This document shows positions 37,253 through 45,451 of a stretch of DNA of 64,000 nucleotides, piece by piece (the stretch's first letter is position 1; each line of letters starts with the position of its first letter). Under the pieces are notes generated by a model. That model saw nothing but the letters and a program-made list of their open reading frames with translations, was not told where the DNA came from and did no database searches. This DNA comes from Acidobacteriota bacterium (GTDB taxonomy: Bacteria > Acidobacteriota > Terriglobia > 20CM-2-55-15). Where the stretch lies: NCBI GenBank assembly GCA_022821145.1, contig JAJEEE010000041.1, positions 1 to 64,000 of the forward strand, written 5' to 3'. Made by a program: the position numbers and the translations under genes.

Positions 37253-37947
37253 CGGCGCGGTGGCCGGTTCGGGCGTGGATGGCCGCGGCGGCGGCGCTCA
37301 CCGCCTGGCCCGCGGCGGCCCAGACGCCCGTCGCCCTTGAAGACGTCCTGGCCCGGATGGCCGAAGCGGGCGGCCGGCTGACGACCCTGGAGGCCCGCGT
37401 GGACCGCGACACGGTCAACGCGCTGGTCGACGACCACAGCCTGGATTCCGGCCGCGTGTATTTCGAAGCCGGAGCGGGGAACAGCCGGATACGCGTCGAG
37501 ATCACCGAACCCGACTACGCGCGCCAGTCCGTGCTGGTGGCCGATGGGCGCATCGACGTCTACAACCCCCGCACCCGCCAGGTGTCGCGAGGCACGCTGG
37601 AGGGCCCCACCGACATGGCGCAGTTCCTGGTGGTGGGCTTCGGCCCCGGGAACGCGGCTCTGGAGACCAACTTCGAGATCACGCTCGTCGGGGACGAGAG
37701 CCTGGACGGCGTCCCGACCACGGTGCTCGACCTGGTCCCCCGGTCGGACCAGGTGCGGGGCAACGTGTCGAAGATCCGCCTGTGGGTGGACCACGACCGA
37801 TGGGCGCCCGTCCGGCAGCGCCTGGAGCAGCCCAGCCTCAACTACCAGGTCGTCGACTACTCGGACATCGAGATCAACGGCGGCCTCGGGGGCGACGTGT
37901 TCGACCTGGGCCTGCCCGACGACGTGGAAGTGCTTCGTTTGAACTAA
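37249..37947 (+). CDS. LolA-like periplasmic outer-membrane lipoprotein-sorting protein
   Basis: 232 residues. A signal peptide (WMAAAAALTAWPAAAQ) is followed by the LolA-type half-barrel: RLTTLEARVDRDTVN, SGRVYFEAGAGNSRIRVE, QSVLVADGRIDVYNPRTRQV, then TVLDLVPRSDQVRGNVSKI and a C-terminal VDYSDIEINGGL. This matches the 'outer membrane lipoprotein-sorting protein' family of soluble hydrophobic-cargo carriers. ATG 37249 overlaps the previous stop. With the lipoprotein at 34058 it brackets an ABC permease and ATPase, suggesting chaperone and acceptor roles. Confidence 0.8.
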   Translation: MTARWPVRAWMAAAAALTAWPAAAQTPVALEDVLARMAEAGGRLTTLEARVDRDTVNALVDDHSLDSGRVYFEAGAGNSRIRVEITEPDYARQSVLVADGRIDVYNPRTRQVSRGTLEGPTDMAQFLVVGFGPGNAALETNFEITLVGDESLDGVPTTVLDLVPRSDQVRGNVSKIRLWVDHDRWAPVRQRLEQPSLNYQVVDYSDIEINGGLGGDVFDLGLPDDVEVLRLN

Positions 37948-37967
37948 CGCCCGGCGGTCGGGCGCCT

Positions 37968-38639
37968 CTACGGTTCGCTGTTCTCACTCTGGATCCGCGC
38001 CAGCTCCCGCGACGTGAACCAGATGCGGTGGACGGCCGTCCAGTTGGTCAGGATGGCCAGGATCCAGAGGACGATGGCCATCCGGTCCGTCAACGCGCCC
38101 AGTATCAACAGGACGACGCGCTCGGCGCGTTCCAGGAACCCCACCTTGCAGCGGGGGATCAGCGACTCGGCGCGCGCCCGGGTGTAGCTGATCATCACCG
38201 ACCCGATGATGGCCATTCCGGTCAGGCCGACGTACCAGAGCCGGTCGTCGCGCGCGTACCAGATCAGCAACCCGAACAGCATCAGCATGTCCGAGTACCG
38301 GTCGATGACGGAGTCCAGGAACCCGCCGAACCGCGTGACCCGGCCGCTGACGCGCGCGACCGCGCCGTCGAGCATGTCGAAGGCGCCGCCGAACACCATG
38401 ACCAGCCCGGCCCAGAAGAACAATCCCTGGGCGAACAGCGTGGTGGCGAAGATGTTGATGCCGAGGCCGACGTAGGTGAGCACGTTCGGGTCGACGCGAA
38501 GGCGGGACAATCGGGCGACCAGAAACTCCAGGACGCGCCGGCCGGCGTCCCCGATCCGCCCGCTGACGGTGTGCGTGGGCACGGACCGTCGCTCGGGCGT
38601 TCCGATCATGGACTCGTCTCGGCGGGCCACGCCTCTCAC
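37968..38639 (-). CDS. CDP-alcohol phosphatidyltransferase family protein
   Basis: A 223-residue integral membrane enzyme. The family motif DGxxAR(x8)GxxxDxxxD is seen as DGAVARVSG...GGFLDSVIDR around 90-112, and several hydrophobic helices follow. It transfers a phosphatidyl group from CDP-diacylglycerol to an alcohol (glycerol-3-phosphate, inositol phosphate or similar); the acceptor cannot be read from sequence. It starts with GTG overlapping the greA stop (GTGA), an alternative start being ATG 38609. It is the last gene of an operon beginning with the Mla transporter. Confidence 0.85.
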   Translation of the reverse strand: MRGVARRDESMIGTPERRSVPTHTVSGRIGDAGRRVLEFLVARLSRLRVDPNVLTYVGLGINIFATTLFAQGLFFWAGLVMVFGGAFDMLDGAVARVSGRVTRFGGFLDSVIDRYSDMLMLFGLLIWYARDDRLWYVGLTGMAIIGSVMISYTRARAESLIPRCKVGFLERAERVVLLILGALTDRMAIVLWILAILTNWTAVHRIWFTSRELARIQSENSEP

Positions 38640-39109
38640 CCCGAATCGTCGTGGATCGTCGTGAAACGGACCACCTCGAAGACGCGGGCGCCGGCCGGGA
38701 TCCGGATCCGGACCTCGTCGCCCTCCTGCTTGTTGAGCAGACCGCGCCCGATCGGCGACGTCGTCGATATCGCGCCCCGTTCCGCGTCGGCGTCCTCGCT
38801 GGTCACCAGCCGGTAGGTCACCTCTTCCTCCCGGTCGATGTCGAACAGGACGACCGTGGAGCCCAGGGAGATCCGGTCCCGCGGGATCTTGTCGACGTTG
38901 ATCATCGCCAGGTCCGAGAGGCGTTGCCGGAGCTGTCCGATCCGGGCCAGGACGTAGTCGCGGCGTTCCTTGGCCGCGTGGTATTCGGCGTTCTCGCGGA
39001 GATCGCCCATGGCGAGGGCCGCCTTCAACGCCCGCGGCAGTTCCGTGGTCAACTCCTTCTCGAGGATCTTGATCTCGTCTTCCAGCTTCCGTTGGGCATC
39101 CAGCGCCAT
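38636..39109 (-). CDS. greA: Transcript cleavage factor GreA
   Basis: 157 residues, normal GreA length. It rescues backtracked RNA polymerase. The N-terminal coiled coil carries the acidic tip in MGDLRENAEYHAAKE (about 34-48), and the C-terminal FKBP-like domain has ISTTSPIGRGLLNKQEGDEV. It is coupled by overlap to the CDP-alcohol phosphatidyltransferase gene and sits downstream of the Mla genes, which is an unusual mix. Confidence 0.95.
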   Translation of the reverse strand: MALDAQRKLEDEIKILEKELTTELPRALKAALAMGDLRENAEYHAAKERRDYVLARIGQLRQRLSDLAMINVDKIPRDRISLGSTVVLFDIDREEEVTYRLVTSEDADAERGAISTTSPIGRGLLNKQEGDEVRIRIPAGARVFEVVRFTTIHDDSG

Positions 39110-39134
39110 GTGGGGGGTCTCCGTCCAGGTCCGG

Positions 39135-40205
39135 TCAGAACAGCCTGAAGTTGATCGTCAGGAACCGCTCGGGGTTCTCCCGGAAATCGTACATCAGCTT
39201 GAGGAACTCCGCGATCGTCTGGTTCATGTTGTCGTACATCGCCGGATCTTCGATCAGGCGTCCGAACGTGCCCTCGCTTTCCGCGATGCGGGTGACGGTC
39301 TGGTCGACGTTCACGACGGCCGCGTTCAGGTTGGTGTAGAGAGTGTCGTCGGTCATCAGCCGCCCCAACGTGCCCTGTCCCCCTCGAACGTCCGCGAGGA
39401 GTTCCTCGGCCGAGGCCACGACGCCGACCATGCGGTCGTAGAGAACGCGTTCGCTGGCCAGGAGGCCGATCGTCCCCTCGCCGTTCTCGATCCCGTCCAC
39501 GACGGCCTCCAGGTCCGTGACCACCGCCGTCATGCGGTCGTAGAGCTCCGCGTCGGACATCAACCGCCCGATGGTGCCGTCGCCGGTCCGGGCGTTCTCC
39601 ACCAGCAGGCGCGTTTCCTCCATGATCGCGTCCACGTTCTGGTAGATGGAGTCGTTGGTGAGAATCTGGCCCAGCGAGCCCTCCCCCTGCTCGATGCGGC
39701 TCATGATCAGCAGGATCTGATCGCTCAGGAGGTCGAAGTTGGCCACGATGTCGTTGGCGCCCTGGACGATGGCGCGGATGTCGCCGCCGCTCTGCCCCTG
39801 GATCTCGTCGCCGTCCCCCAATGGGGCGCCGGCGGCGCCGGCCCGCTCGATCTCGACGATCGCGTCTCCCAGCAGCCCGATCGAGCCGATCGTCAACAGG
39901 GAGTCCGACGGGATCGTGTAGCTTTCGTCGATGGCCATCTCGATGGCGACGAACCGTTCCGGATCCGGATCGTTGGTCACCCGGACGCTCCGGACGTTGC
40001 CGGCCGTCACCCCCTCCACCCGGACTTCCGCGCCGGTCTTCATGCCCCCGGCGGATGCGAAGTAGGCGGTCACCGCGTACCGGGCGCGAAAGAACCCGCC
40101 CTCCCCCCCGATGTAGAAGATCCCCACGGCCAGCAATGCGAAGCCGCCGAGAACGAGGAGTCCCACCCGAAGCTCGGCCCACGAGATCGATTGACGTCTT
40201 GCCAT
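39135..40205 (-). CDS. mlaD: MlaD-type MCE protein with tandem C-terminal repeats
   Basis: 356 residues, about twice the size of E. coli MlaD. One TM helix (about 10-28) is followed by an MCE domain (about 38-115) that binds lipid. The C-terminal part holds five units of about 37 residues with the pattern G-x-G-[ST]-[LIF]-G-x-[IL]-[LIM]-x-[DES]-x-x-[LIM]-Y, such as GQGTLGRLMTDDTLYTN and GEGTIGLLASERVLYDR. These may form a helical extension across the periplasm. It acts with MlaE and MlaF, encoded just upstream, in phospholipid transport between membranes. Confidence 0.9.
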   Translation of the reverse strand: MARRQSISWAELRVGLLVLGGFALLAVGIFYIGGEGGFFRARYAVTAYFASAGGMKTGAEVRVEGVTAGNVRSVRVTNDPDPERFVAIEMAIDESYTIPSDSLLTIGSIGLLGDAIVEIERAGAAGAPLGDGDEIQGQSGGDIRAIVQGANDIVANFDLLSDQILLIMSRIEQGEGSLGQILTNDSIYQNVDAIMEETRLLVENARTGDGTIGRLMSDAELYDRMTAVVTDLEAVVDGIENGEGTIGLLASERVLYDRMVGVVASAEELLADVRGGQGTLGRLMTDDTLYTNLNAAVVNVDQTVTRIAESEGTFGRLIEDPAMYDNMNQTIAEFLKLMYDFRENPERFLTINFRLF

Positions 40206-40215
40206 GTTCTTCTCC

Positions 40216-41052
40216 TTATGCGATGAACTGCCGGATGTAGGCGTCGTCGGAACGGCGCAGGATCTCGTCGGGGCCCTCGAAGATCGTTCGACCGTCCCGG
40301 AGCATGACGAAGCGCGTATGCGGCAGGCAGAACGTGCCGTCCTCCCGGATGAAGCGGACGCGCCCGCCGGATTCGACGGCGATCTCGCTCGCCAGCGTGA
40401 AGGCGTCGCGCAGCCGGTGCGTGACGAATACGCCGGAGACCCCGCGAACGTCGCGCAGCCGGATGATCAACTCGTTGATTCGCCGGGACGTGATCGGATC
40501 CAGCCCGGCGGTCGGTTCGTCGTACAACATGACGGCCGGCCGCGAGACCAGGGCCCGGGCCAGGGCCACGCGGCGTTTCATGCCCCCGGACAGCTCCGCG
40601 GGCATCTTGTCGATCGCGTCCTCGAGGCCGACGAATCCCAGGACCTCCCGGACCCGGTCCGTGATCGTGTCCTCGTCCGTCCCCACTTCGGACAGGCGGA
40701 ACGCCACGTTCTCGAATACGCTGAGCGAGTCGAACAGCGCGGATTCCTGGAACACCATCCCGATGCGCGGGCGGAGCCGCATCAGTTGGCGCTCGCCGGC
40801 GCGCCCGAGATCGACGCCCTCGATCAGGACCTGTCCCGAGTCGGGAGTTTCCAGGCCCATCATGAGCTTGAGCATCGTGGATTTCCCCGATCCGCTGCCG
40901 CCGAGAACGATCTTGGTCTGGCCCTCGTGGAGCGCGAACGAGACGCCGTCCAGGACGCGGACGTCGCCGTAGTACTTCGTCACGTTCCGGAGCTCGATCA
41001 GAGGCGCCTGCGCCACCCGGACGCGGGACCCGTCTCCCTCGGCCCGGCTCAT
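40216..41052 (-). CDS. mlaF: MlaF-type ABC transporter ATPase
   Basis: 278 residues from ATG 41052; the ORF is open much further upstream, but that part is shadow. Walker A is GGSGSGKSTMLKLM (about 54-67), the signature is LSGGMKRRVALARA, Walker B is VMLYDEPTAGLDP, and the switch is VFVTHRLRD. The GGMKRR signature is typical of MlaF/TtgA2 ATPases of lipid transporters. It overlaps the mlaE stop by 4 bp and is followed after 10 bp by mlaD. Confidence 0.93.
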   Translation of the reverse strand: MSRAEGDGSRVRVAQAPLIELRNVTKYYGDVRVLDGVSFALHEGQTKIVLGGSGSGKSTMLKLMMGLETPDSGQVLIEGVDLGRAGERQLMRLRPRIGMVFQESALFDSLSVFENVAFRLSEVGTDEDTITDRVREVLGFVGLEDAIDKMPAELSGGMKRRVALARALVSRPAVMLYDEPTAGLDPITSRRINELIIRLRDVRGVSGVFVTHRLRDAFTLASEIAVESGGRVRFIREDGTFCLPHTRFVMLRDGRTIFEGPDEILRRSDDAYIRQFIA

Positions 41053-41822
41053 GGCGAGTATTCCAGGATCAACTGGGTCAGGAAGTAGTCGGATACGAGG
41101 ATGAGCAGGGACGACACGACGACGGCCTGGGTCGTGGAGCGTCCCACGCCGCGCGTGCCCCCTTCGGTCCGCATGCCGCAGCGGCAGCTCACGACGGCGA
41201 CGACCGCGCCGAAGAACACGGGCTTGACCAGCAGGCCGCCGGCGATGTCGTAGTAGTCCAGGCCGTTCCACGCCGAGTTCAGGTACAGGTCGGGGCTGGT
41301 CCTGAGGATCCCGACCGCGTCCGCAAGCCCACGGTGGATTCCCATGCTGCAGGCGACGACGGTCAACAGCGGCTGCATCGACACGGTCGCCAGCAACCGC
41401 GGCACGACCAGCTTCTTGATCGGGTCCGTACCCAGGGCGCGCATGGCGTTGACCTGCTCGGTCACGATCATGGATCCCAGTTCCGAGGCCATTCCCGAAC
41501 CCACGCGTCCCGCGACCATCAGGGCGCCGAGCACCGGGCCGAGCTCCCGCACCAGCGACACCGCGACCAGCGTGCCGGTCAGTCCCACGGCCCCGAACCG
41601 GGACATCTCGGACGCGCTCTGCAGCGTCAGCACGGCGCCGGTGAAGAACCCGGTCAGCATGATGATCGTCAGAGAACCGACGCCGACATGGTCCATCTGG
41701 GTCAGGATGTCCCGAACGTAGAACGGCTTGCGGAACGCACGCCGGAAGGCGCGGAACGCGAGGAGCGCGGTTTCCTGCACCTCCAGGACCGCGGCCTTCG
41801 GGCTCGGCAGCATGCCCGCCAT
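41049..41822 (-). CDS. mlaE: MlaE-type lipid ABC transporter permease
   Basis: A 257-residue MlaE/YrbE permease. The N-terminal amphipathic segment is followed by about five helices. Family hallmarks are GALMVAGRVGSGMASELGSM (about 115-134), ALGTDPIKKLVVPRLLA and the TEGGTRGVGRSTTQAVV segment near the C-terminus. It pairs with MlaF and MlaD to move phospholipids between the inner membrane and the envelope. It is first gene of the minus-strand operon mlaE-mlaF-mlaD-greA-phosphatidyltransferase, divergent from aroC. Confidence 0.93.
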   Translation of the reverse strand: MAGMLPSPKAAVLEVQETALLAFRAFRRAFRKPFYVRDILTQMDHVGVGSLTIIMLTGFFTGAVLTLQSASEMSRFGAVGLTGTLVAVSLVRELGPVLGALMVAGRVGSGMASELGSMIVTEQVNAMRALGTDPIKKLVVPRLLATVSMQPLLTVVACSMGIHRGLADAVGILRTSPDLYLNSAWNGLDYYDIAGGLLVKPVFFGAVVAVVSCRCGMRTEGGTRGVGRSTTQAVVVSSLLILVSDYFLTQLILEYSP

Positions 41823-41932
41823 CGTATCGGAATCGTTCCGGCCCGGTCAACGCCGCCGCCGGGCGCCTGAACGGCCCGTTTTCTTTCCTGTTTACAGTCA
41901 CTTGTCGCCGGTTGGGGGTATTGGAGTTCGGC

Positions 41933-41938
41933 TATACT
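41933..41938 (+). promoter_or_regulatory. -10 box TATACT directly ahead of aroC
   Basis: TATACT ends six bases before the aroC ATG, so transcription should start at the ATG itself. The best -35 candidate is TTGGGG with a short 15-bp spacer. There is no Shine-Dalgarno. Confidence 0.5.
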
Positions 41939-41944
41939 GAAGCC

Positions 41945-43147
41945 ATGCTCACCTTCAGGACGGCGGGCGAATCGCACGGTCCGGCCCTGGTTGCGATCGT
42001 CGACGGATTGCCGTCCAACCTGGGTTTTGACGTGGATTTCGTCAACCGCGAGCTGGGCCGTCGGCAGGGCGGTTTCGGCCGGGGCGGCCGGATGAAGATC
42101 GAAACGGACCGGGTGCGGGTGTTGTCCGGCGTCCGGCACGGCAAGACGCTCGGCAGTCCGGTCTCGATGTTGATCGAGAACCGGGACTGGGAAAACTGGG
42201 GCGACGTCATGTCGGCCGAGCCGGCGCCGGAAGCGGTCCGGGCCAAGCGTCGCGTGACGCGTCCCCGGCCGGGGCACGCCGACCTGGTCGGCTCGCAGAA
42301 GTTCGACCAGACCGACGCGCGCAACATCCTGGAACGGTCCAGCGCGCGGGAGACGACGGCCCGCGTGGCCGCCGGGGCCGTGGCCAAGCTGTTCCTGAAG
42401 CCCTTCGGCGTGAACATCCTGAGCCACACCACGTCGATCGGGTCCGTGCGCGTTCCGGAGGGCTTCCGCGTGTCCTGGGAGCAGTTGGAATCCGTCCGCG
42501 ACGACAAGATCGTCCGGTGCGTTCTCGACGACTGCGCCGAGCGGATGGTCGACGAGATCCGGAATGCCCAGAAGGACGGCGACACGGTGGGCGGGACGTT
42601 CGAGGTGGTCGTGCGCGATCCGCCGGTCGGGCTGGGGTCCCACACGAGTTGGGACCGGAAGCTGGACGGGCGCCTGGCGCAGGCCATGATGTCGATCAAC
42701 GCCGTCAAGGCGGTCGAGATCGGCGAGGGCGTGCGGACGGCGGCGCGCCGGGGCTCGCTGGCGCACGACGAGATCGGGTTCGATGCCGCGACCGGGCGCT
42801 TCGACCGGCTCTCGAATCGCGCCGGCGGCATCGAAGGCGGGATGTCCAACGGCGAGGAGATCCGCGTGGTGGGTTACCTGAAGCCGATCCCGACGCTCAA
42901 GAAGGCGCTGCGGTCCGTCGACATGATTTCCAAGGAGCCGTTCCTGGCGCAGCATGAGCGTTCCGACACCTGCGTCGTCCCGGCGGCGGGCGTGATCGGA
43001 GAAGCCATGGTTGCGCTGGTGCTGGCCCAGGCCGTGCGGGAGAAGTGCGGCGGCGACTCGATCGGCGAGGCCCTGGCCCACTACGAGAGCTACCGCGCGC
43101 AGTTGCGGCGGTTCGCGGCCGTGCCCGAGCCGGCGGCCGAAGGCTGA
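41945..43147 (+). CDS. aroC: Chorismate synthase
   Basis: A 400-residue enzyme that makes chorismate, the last shikimate-pathway step, with reduced FMN. Signatures are GESHGPALVAIVDGLP (about 8-23), the conserved RPRPGHADL...KF and SARETTARVAAGA (about 130), and GGIEGGMSNGEEIRV near 300. ATG 41945 is preferred over the upstream GTG at 41912 because it gives the canonical start MLTFRTAGESHG and sits right behind the -10 box. It is first gene of a run into def, fmt, a PASTA protein, rpe and bamD. Confidence 0.97.
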   Translation: MLTFRTAGESHGPALVAIVDGLPSNLGFDVDFVNRELGRRQGGFGRGGRMKIETDRVRVLSGVRHGKTLGSPVSMLIENRDWENWGDVMSAEPAPEAVRAKRRVTRPRPGHADLVGSQKFDQTDARNILERSSARETTARVAAGAVAKLFLKPFGVNILSHTTSIGSVRVPEGFRVSWEQLESVRDDKIVRCVLDDCAERMVDEIRNAQKDGDTVGGTFEVVVRDPPVGLGSHTSWDRKLDGRLAQAMMSINAVKAVEIGEGVRTAARRGSLAHDEIGFDAATGRFDRLSNRAGGIEGGMSNGEEIRVVGYLKPIPTLKKALRSVDMISKEPFLAQHERSDTCVVPAAGVIGEAMVALVLAQAVREKCGGDSIGEALAHYESYRAQLRRFAAVPEPAAEG

Positions 43148-43150
43148 TGG

Positions 43151-43156
43151 TACGAT
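43151..43156 (+). promoter_or_regulatory. -10 box TACGAT ahead of def
   Basis: TACGAT ends eight bases before the def ATG and may provide an internal promoter for def-fmt in addition to read-through from aroC. Confidence 0.35.
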
Positions 43157-43164
43157 AGGACCCC

Positions 43165-43674
43165 ATGGAGCGAACCATCGTCCGGTACGGTGCGGACGTC
43201 CTGGCGCGGGTGGCCGCGCCCGTCACGGACATCACCGGCGCGGAGGCCCGACTGGTCGAGGACATGGTCCGGGCCATGTACCGGGCGCCGGGCGTGGGGC
43301 TGGCGGCCCCGCAGGTCGGGGTGTCCCAGCGCATCATGGTGACCGACACCAGCGCGGGCGAGAAGCCGGACCACCTGCTGGTTCTGGTGAACCCCGAGAT
43401 CGTCGATTCCGAGGGCGAGCAGTACGAGGAAGAAGGCTGTCTGAGCATTCCGGGATTCAGCGAGCGCGTCCGCCGTCCCCGCACGGTCGTCGTCCGGGGG
43501 CTCGACATGGACGGCCGGGAGCAGGTTCTGGAGGGCTCGGGCCTGCTGGCGCGGGCCTTCTGCCACGAGCTCGACCACCTGAACGGCGTGCTCTTCCTCG
43601 ACCACGTCAGCTTCATCAAGCGCGACCGGATCCGTCGCCGCATCCGCAAGCTCGTCAAGCAGAATGAATGGTAG
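43165..43674 (+). CDS. def: Peptide deformylase
   Basis: A 169-residue metalloprotease that removes the formyl group from nascent proteins. All three motifs are intact: GVGLAAPQVG (about 45-54), EEGCLSIPG (about 90-98) with the Cys metal ligand, and HELDHLNGVLF (about 134-144) with the two His ligands and catalytic Glu. fmt follows after 3 bp, the common def-fmt pair that adds and removes the formyl group. Confidence 0.96.
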   Translation: MERTIVRYGADVLARVAAPVTDITGAEARLVEDMVRAMYRAPGVGLAAPQVGVSQRIMVTDTSAGEKPDHLLVLVNPEIVDSEGEQYEEEGCLSIPGFSERVRRPRTVVVRGLDMDGREQVLEGSGLLARAFCHELDHLNGVLFLDHVSFIKRDRIRRRIRKLVKQNEW

Positions 43675-43677
43675 CTG

Positions 43678-44622
43678 ATGCGCGCGGTCTTCATGGGGAC
43701 CGCCGAGTTCGCCGTCCCGTCGCTGGAGGCCATGGTCGAGAGCGGACACGCGGTCCGGAGCGTCTGGACCCAACCCGACCGCCCGGCCGGCCGCGGGCGC
43801 AGTCTCCGCGAGTCACACGTCAAGCGGGCGGCCCGCCGCCTCGGCATCGAGATCCATCAGCCCGAATCGCTCGCCGATGACGGAGTCCGCGAAGTCGTGG
43901 AAAGCGCCAGTCCGGAGATCCTCGTCGTCGTCGCCTATGGCCGGATCGTCCCGGAATGGCTGCGCACGGCGCCCCGGTACGGCGCCGTCAACGTCCACGG
44001 CTCGTTGTTGCCGCTGTTTCGGGGCGCCGCGCCCGTGAACTGGGCCATCGCGCGCGGGGAGTCCGTCACCGGCGTCTCGACCATGGCGATCGACGACGGG
44101 CTCGACACCGGGCCCGTCTACGACCGCGAATCGACGTCGATCGGCGAGAACGAGACGGCCCCCGAGCTTTCGGAACGCCTGTCCAGGATCGGAGCGTCGC
44201 TGCTGGCCCGAACGGTCGCGGCCATCGCGCGCGGCGAGGCGCGGGCCGTTCCGCAAGACGGCGCCCGGGCCACGCGGGCGCCCCGGCTGCGGAAAGAGGA
44301 CGGGAGGATCCGCTGGGACGCGCCGGCGCGAACGATTCATAATCAGGTCCGGGCGTTCCTGCCGTGGCCTTCCGTGGTGGTTTCGTTCCGGGGAACGCCC
44401 TGCCGGATTCTGGAGACCCGGACCACCGGTGAATCCGCCGGCGGCGCCCCGGGAACGATCCTGTCCGGCGCCGGCCGCCTGGCGGTCGGCTGCGGCGACG
44501 GGCGCGCGCTGGAGATCGTCCGTCTGCAGCTGGAGAACCGGCGGGCGGTCCGAGGCGTCGATTTCGTTCACGGCAAGCGCCTCGAGGCGGGTGAACGTTT
44601 CGGGGTTTTCGGAGAGTCGTGA
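43678..44622 (+). CDS. fmt: Methionyl-tRNA formyltransferase
   Basis: 314 residues. It formylates initiator Met-tRNA using 10-formyltetrahydrofolate. The N-terminal Rossmann-like domain starts MRAVFMGTAEFAVPSLEAM, and the catalytic signature is NVHGSLLPLFRGAAPVNWA (about 102-120). The C-terminal domain (about 205-310) includes RIRWDAPARTIHNQVRAF. It lies 3 bp after def and forms the translation-initiation pair. Confidence 0.96.
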   Translation: MRAVFMGTAEFAVPSLEAMVESGHAVRSVWTQPDRPAGRGRSLRESHVKRAARRLGIEIHQPESLADDGVREVVESASPEILVVVAYGRIVPEWLRTAPRYGAVNVHGSLLPLFRGAAPVNWAIARGESVTGVSTMAIDDGLDTGPVYDRESTSIGENETAPELSERLSRIGASLLARTVAAIARGEARAVPQDGARATRAPRLRKEDGRIRWDAPARTIHNQVRAFLPWPSVVVSFRGTPCRILETRTTGESAGGAPGTILSGAGRLAVGCGDGRALEIVRLQLENRRAVRGVDFVHGKRLEAGERFGVFGES

Positions 44623-44662
44623 CGCCGGACGGGTCCAGATCCGGCCCCTCGGGACGTAAACT

Positions 44663-45451
44663 GTGGTGAAGGGATCTGTGGCGGGGCACATGCGAGAACG
44701 GTTCGACGAGAGCGGCTCGAATTCCCGGCACCACGGTTTCTGGTCCCGCGTGCCCATGGTTCTGCTGATGGCGATGGTCCTCGTCGTCGCCGGGTTGCTG
44801 AGCGCGATGACGGCGATGCGTTTCGCCATCCGCGGCCGCGAGGTGGTCGTTCCCGAGGTGGTGGACATGACCCGGGACGAGGCCGCGGCTCGTCTCTTCG
44901 ACCGTGGCCTGGGGCTGGACGTGACGAGCCGCCGGTTCCACGACACCGTGCCCGCCGGCCGGGTCGTGGACCAGAGCCCTCCGCCGGGCGTTTCGGTGAA
45001 GAGCGCCCGCTCGGTCCGTGTCCTGATCAGCCTGGGCGAGCGCCGGTTTCCGGTACCGGAGATCGAGGGCGTCAGCGTGCGCGGCGCCCGGATGCTGCTG
45101 GGGCAGCACGGCCGGGTTCTCGGCCACACGCTTTACGCCCACACGGACCGGGGCGAGCCCTCGATGGTGGTCCATCAGGTCCCGCCGGCGGGCGACGTCG
45201 GCAGCACCGACCCGCGCGTCAGCGTTCTGGTCTCGATGGGGAACCTGGCGGATTACTTCATCATGCCGGACGTCGTCGGCCAGGACGCGGCCTCGGTTGC
45301 GTCGCGCATGCGAAGCGAGGGGTTCCGCGTGGGCGACGTCGCCCGCGTGCCGCGCACGGACGCGGCGAGCGGGCGCATCGTCGGGCAGTCGCCCGCGGCC
45401 GGGTACAAGGTGTCGAAGAGCGACATCGTCCGTCTGGAAGTGAGCGAGTGA
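44663..45451 (+). CDS. Single-pass membrane protein with three PASTA domains
   Basis: 262 residues from GTG 44663. GTG 44678 or ATG 44690 are plausible later starts, because a TAAACT hexamer abuts 44663. A cytoplasmic start and one TM helix (about 30-52) are followed by three PASTA units at about 60-127, 128-195 and 196-262, with VVDQSPPPG, VVHQVPPAG and IVGQSPAAG turns. PASTA domains bind peptidoglycan fragments and are usually on kinases or penicillin-binding proteins; here no catalytic domain is present. The stop overlaps rpe (GTGA). Confidence 0.85.
   Translation: MVKGSVAGHMRERFDESGSNSRHHGFWSRVPMVLLMAMVLVVAGLLSAMTAMRFAIRGREVVVPEVVDMTRDEAAARLFDRGLGLDVTSRRFHDTVPAGRVVDQSPPPGVSVKSARSVRVLISLGERRFPVPEIEGVSVRGARMLLGQHGRVLGHTLYAHTDRGEPSMVVHQVPPAGDVGSTDPRVSVLVSMGNLADYFIMPDVVGQDAASVASRMRSEGFRVGDVARVPRTDAASGRIVGQSPAAGYKVSKSDIVRLEVSE

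Noticed and set aside
37948-37967. Bidirectional terminator between the LolA-like and phosphatidyltransferase genes
   Set aside because: GCCCG-GCGGT-CGGGC gives only five base pairs and no T-tract; too weak to call.
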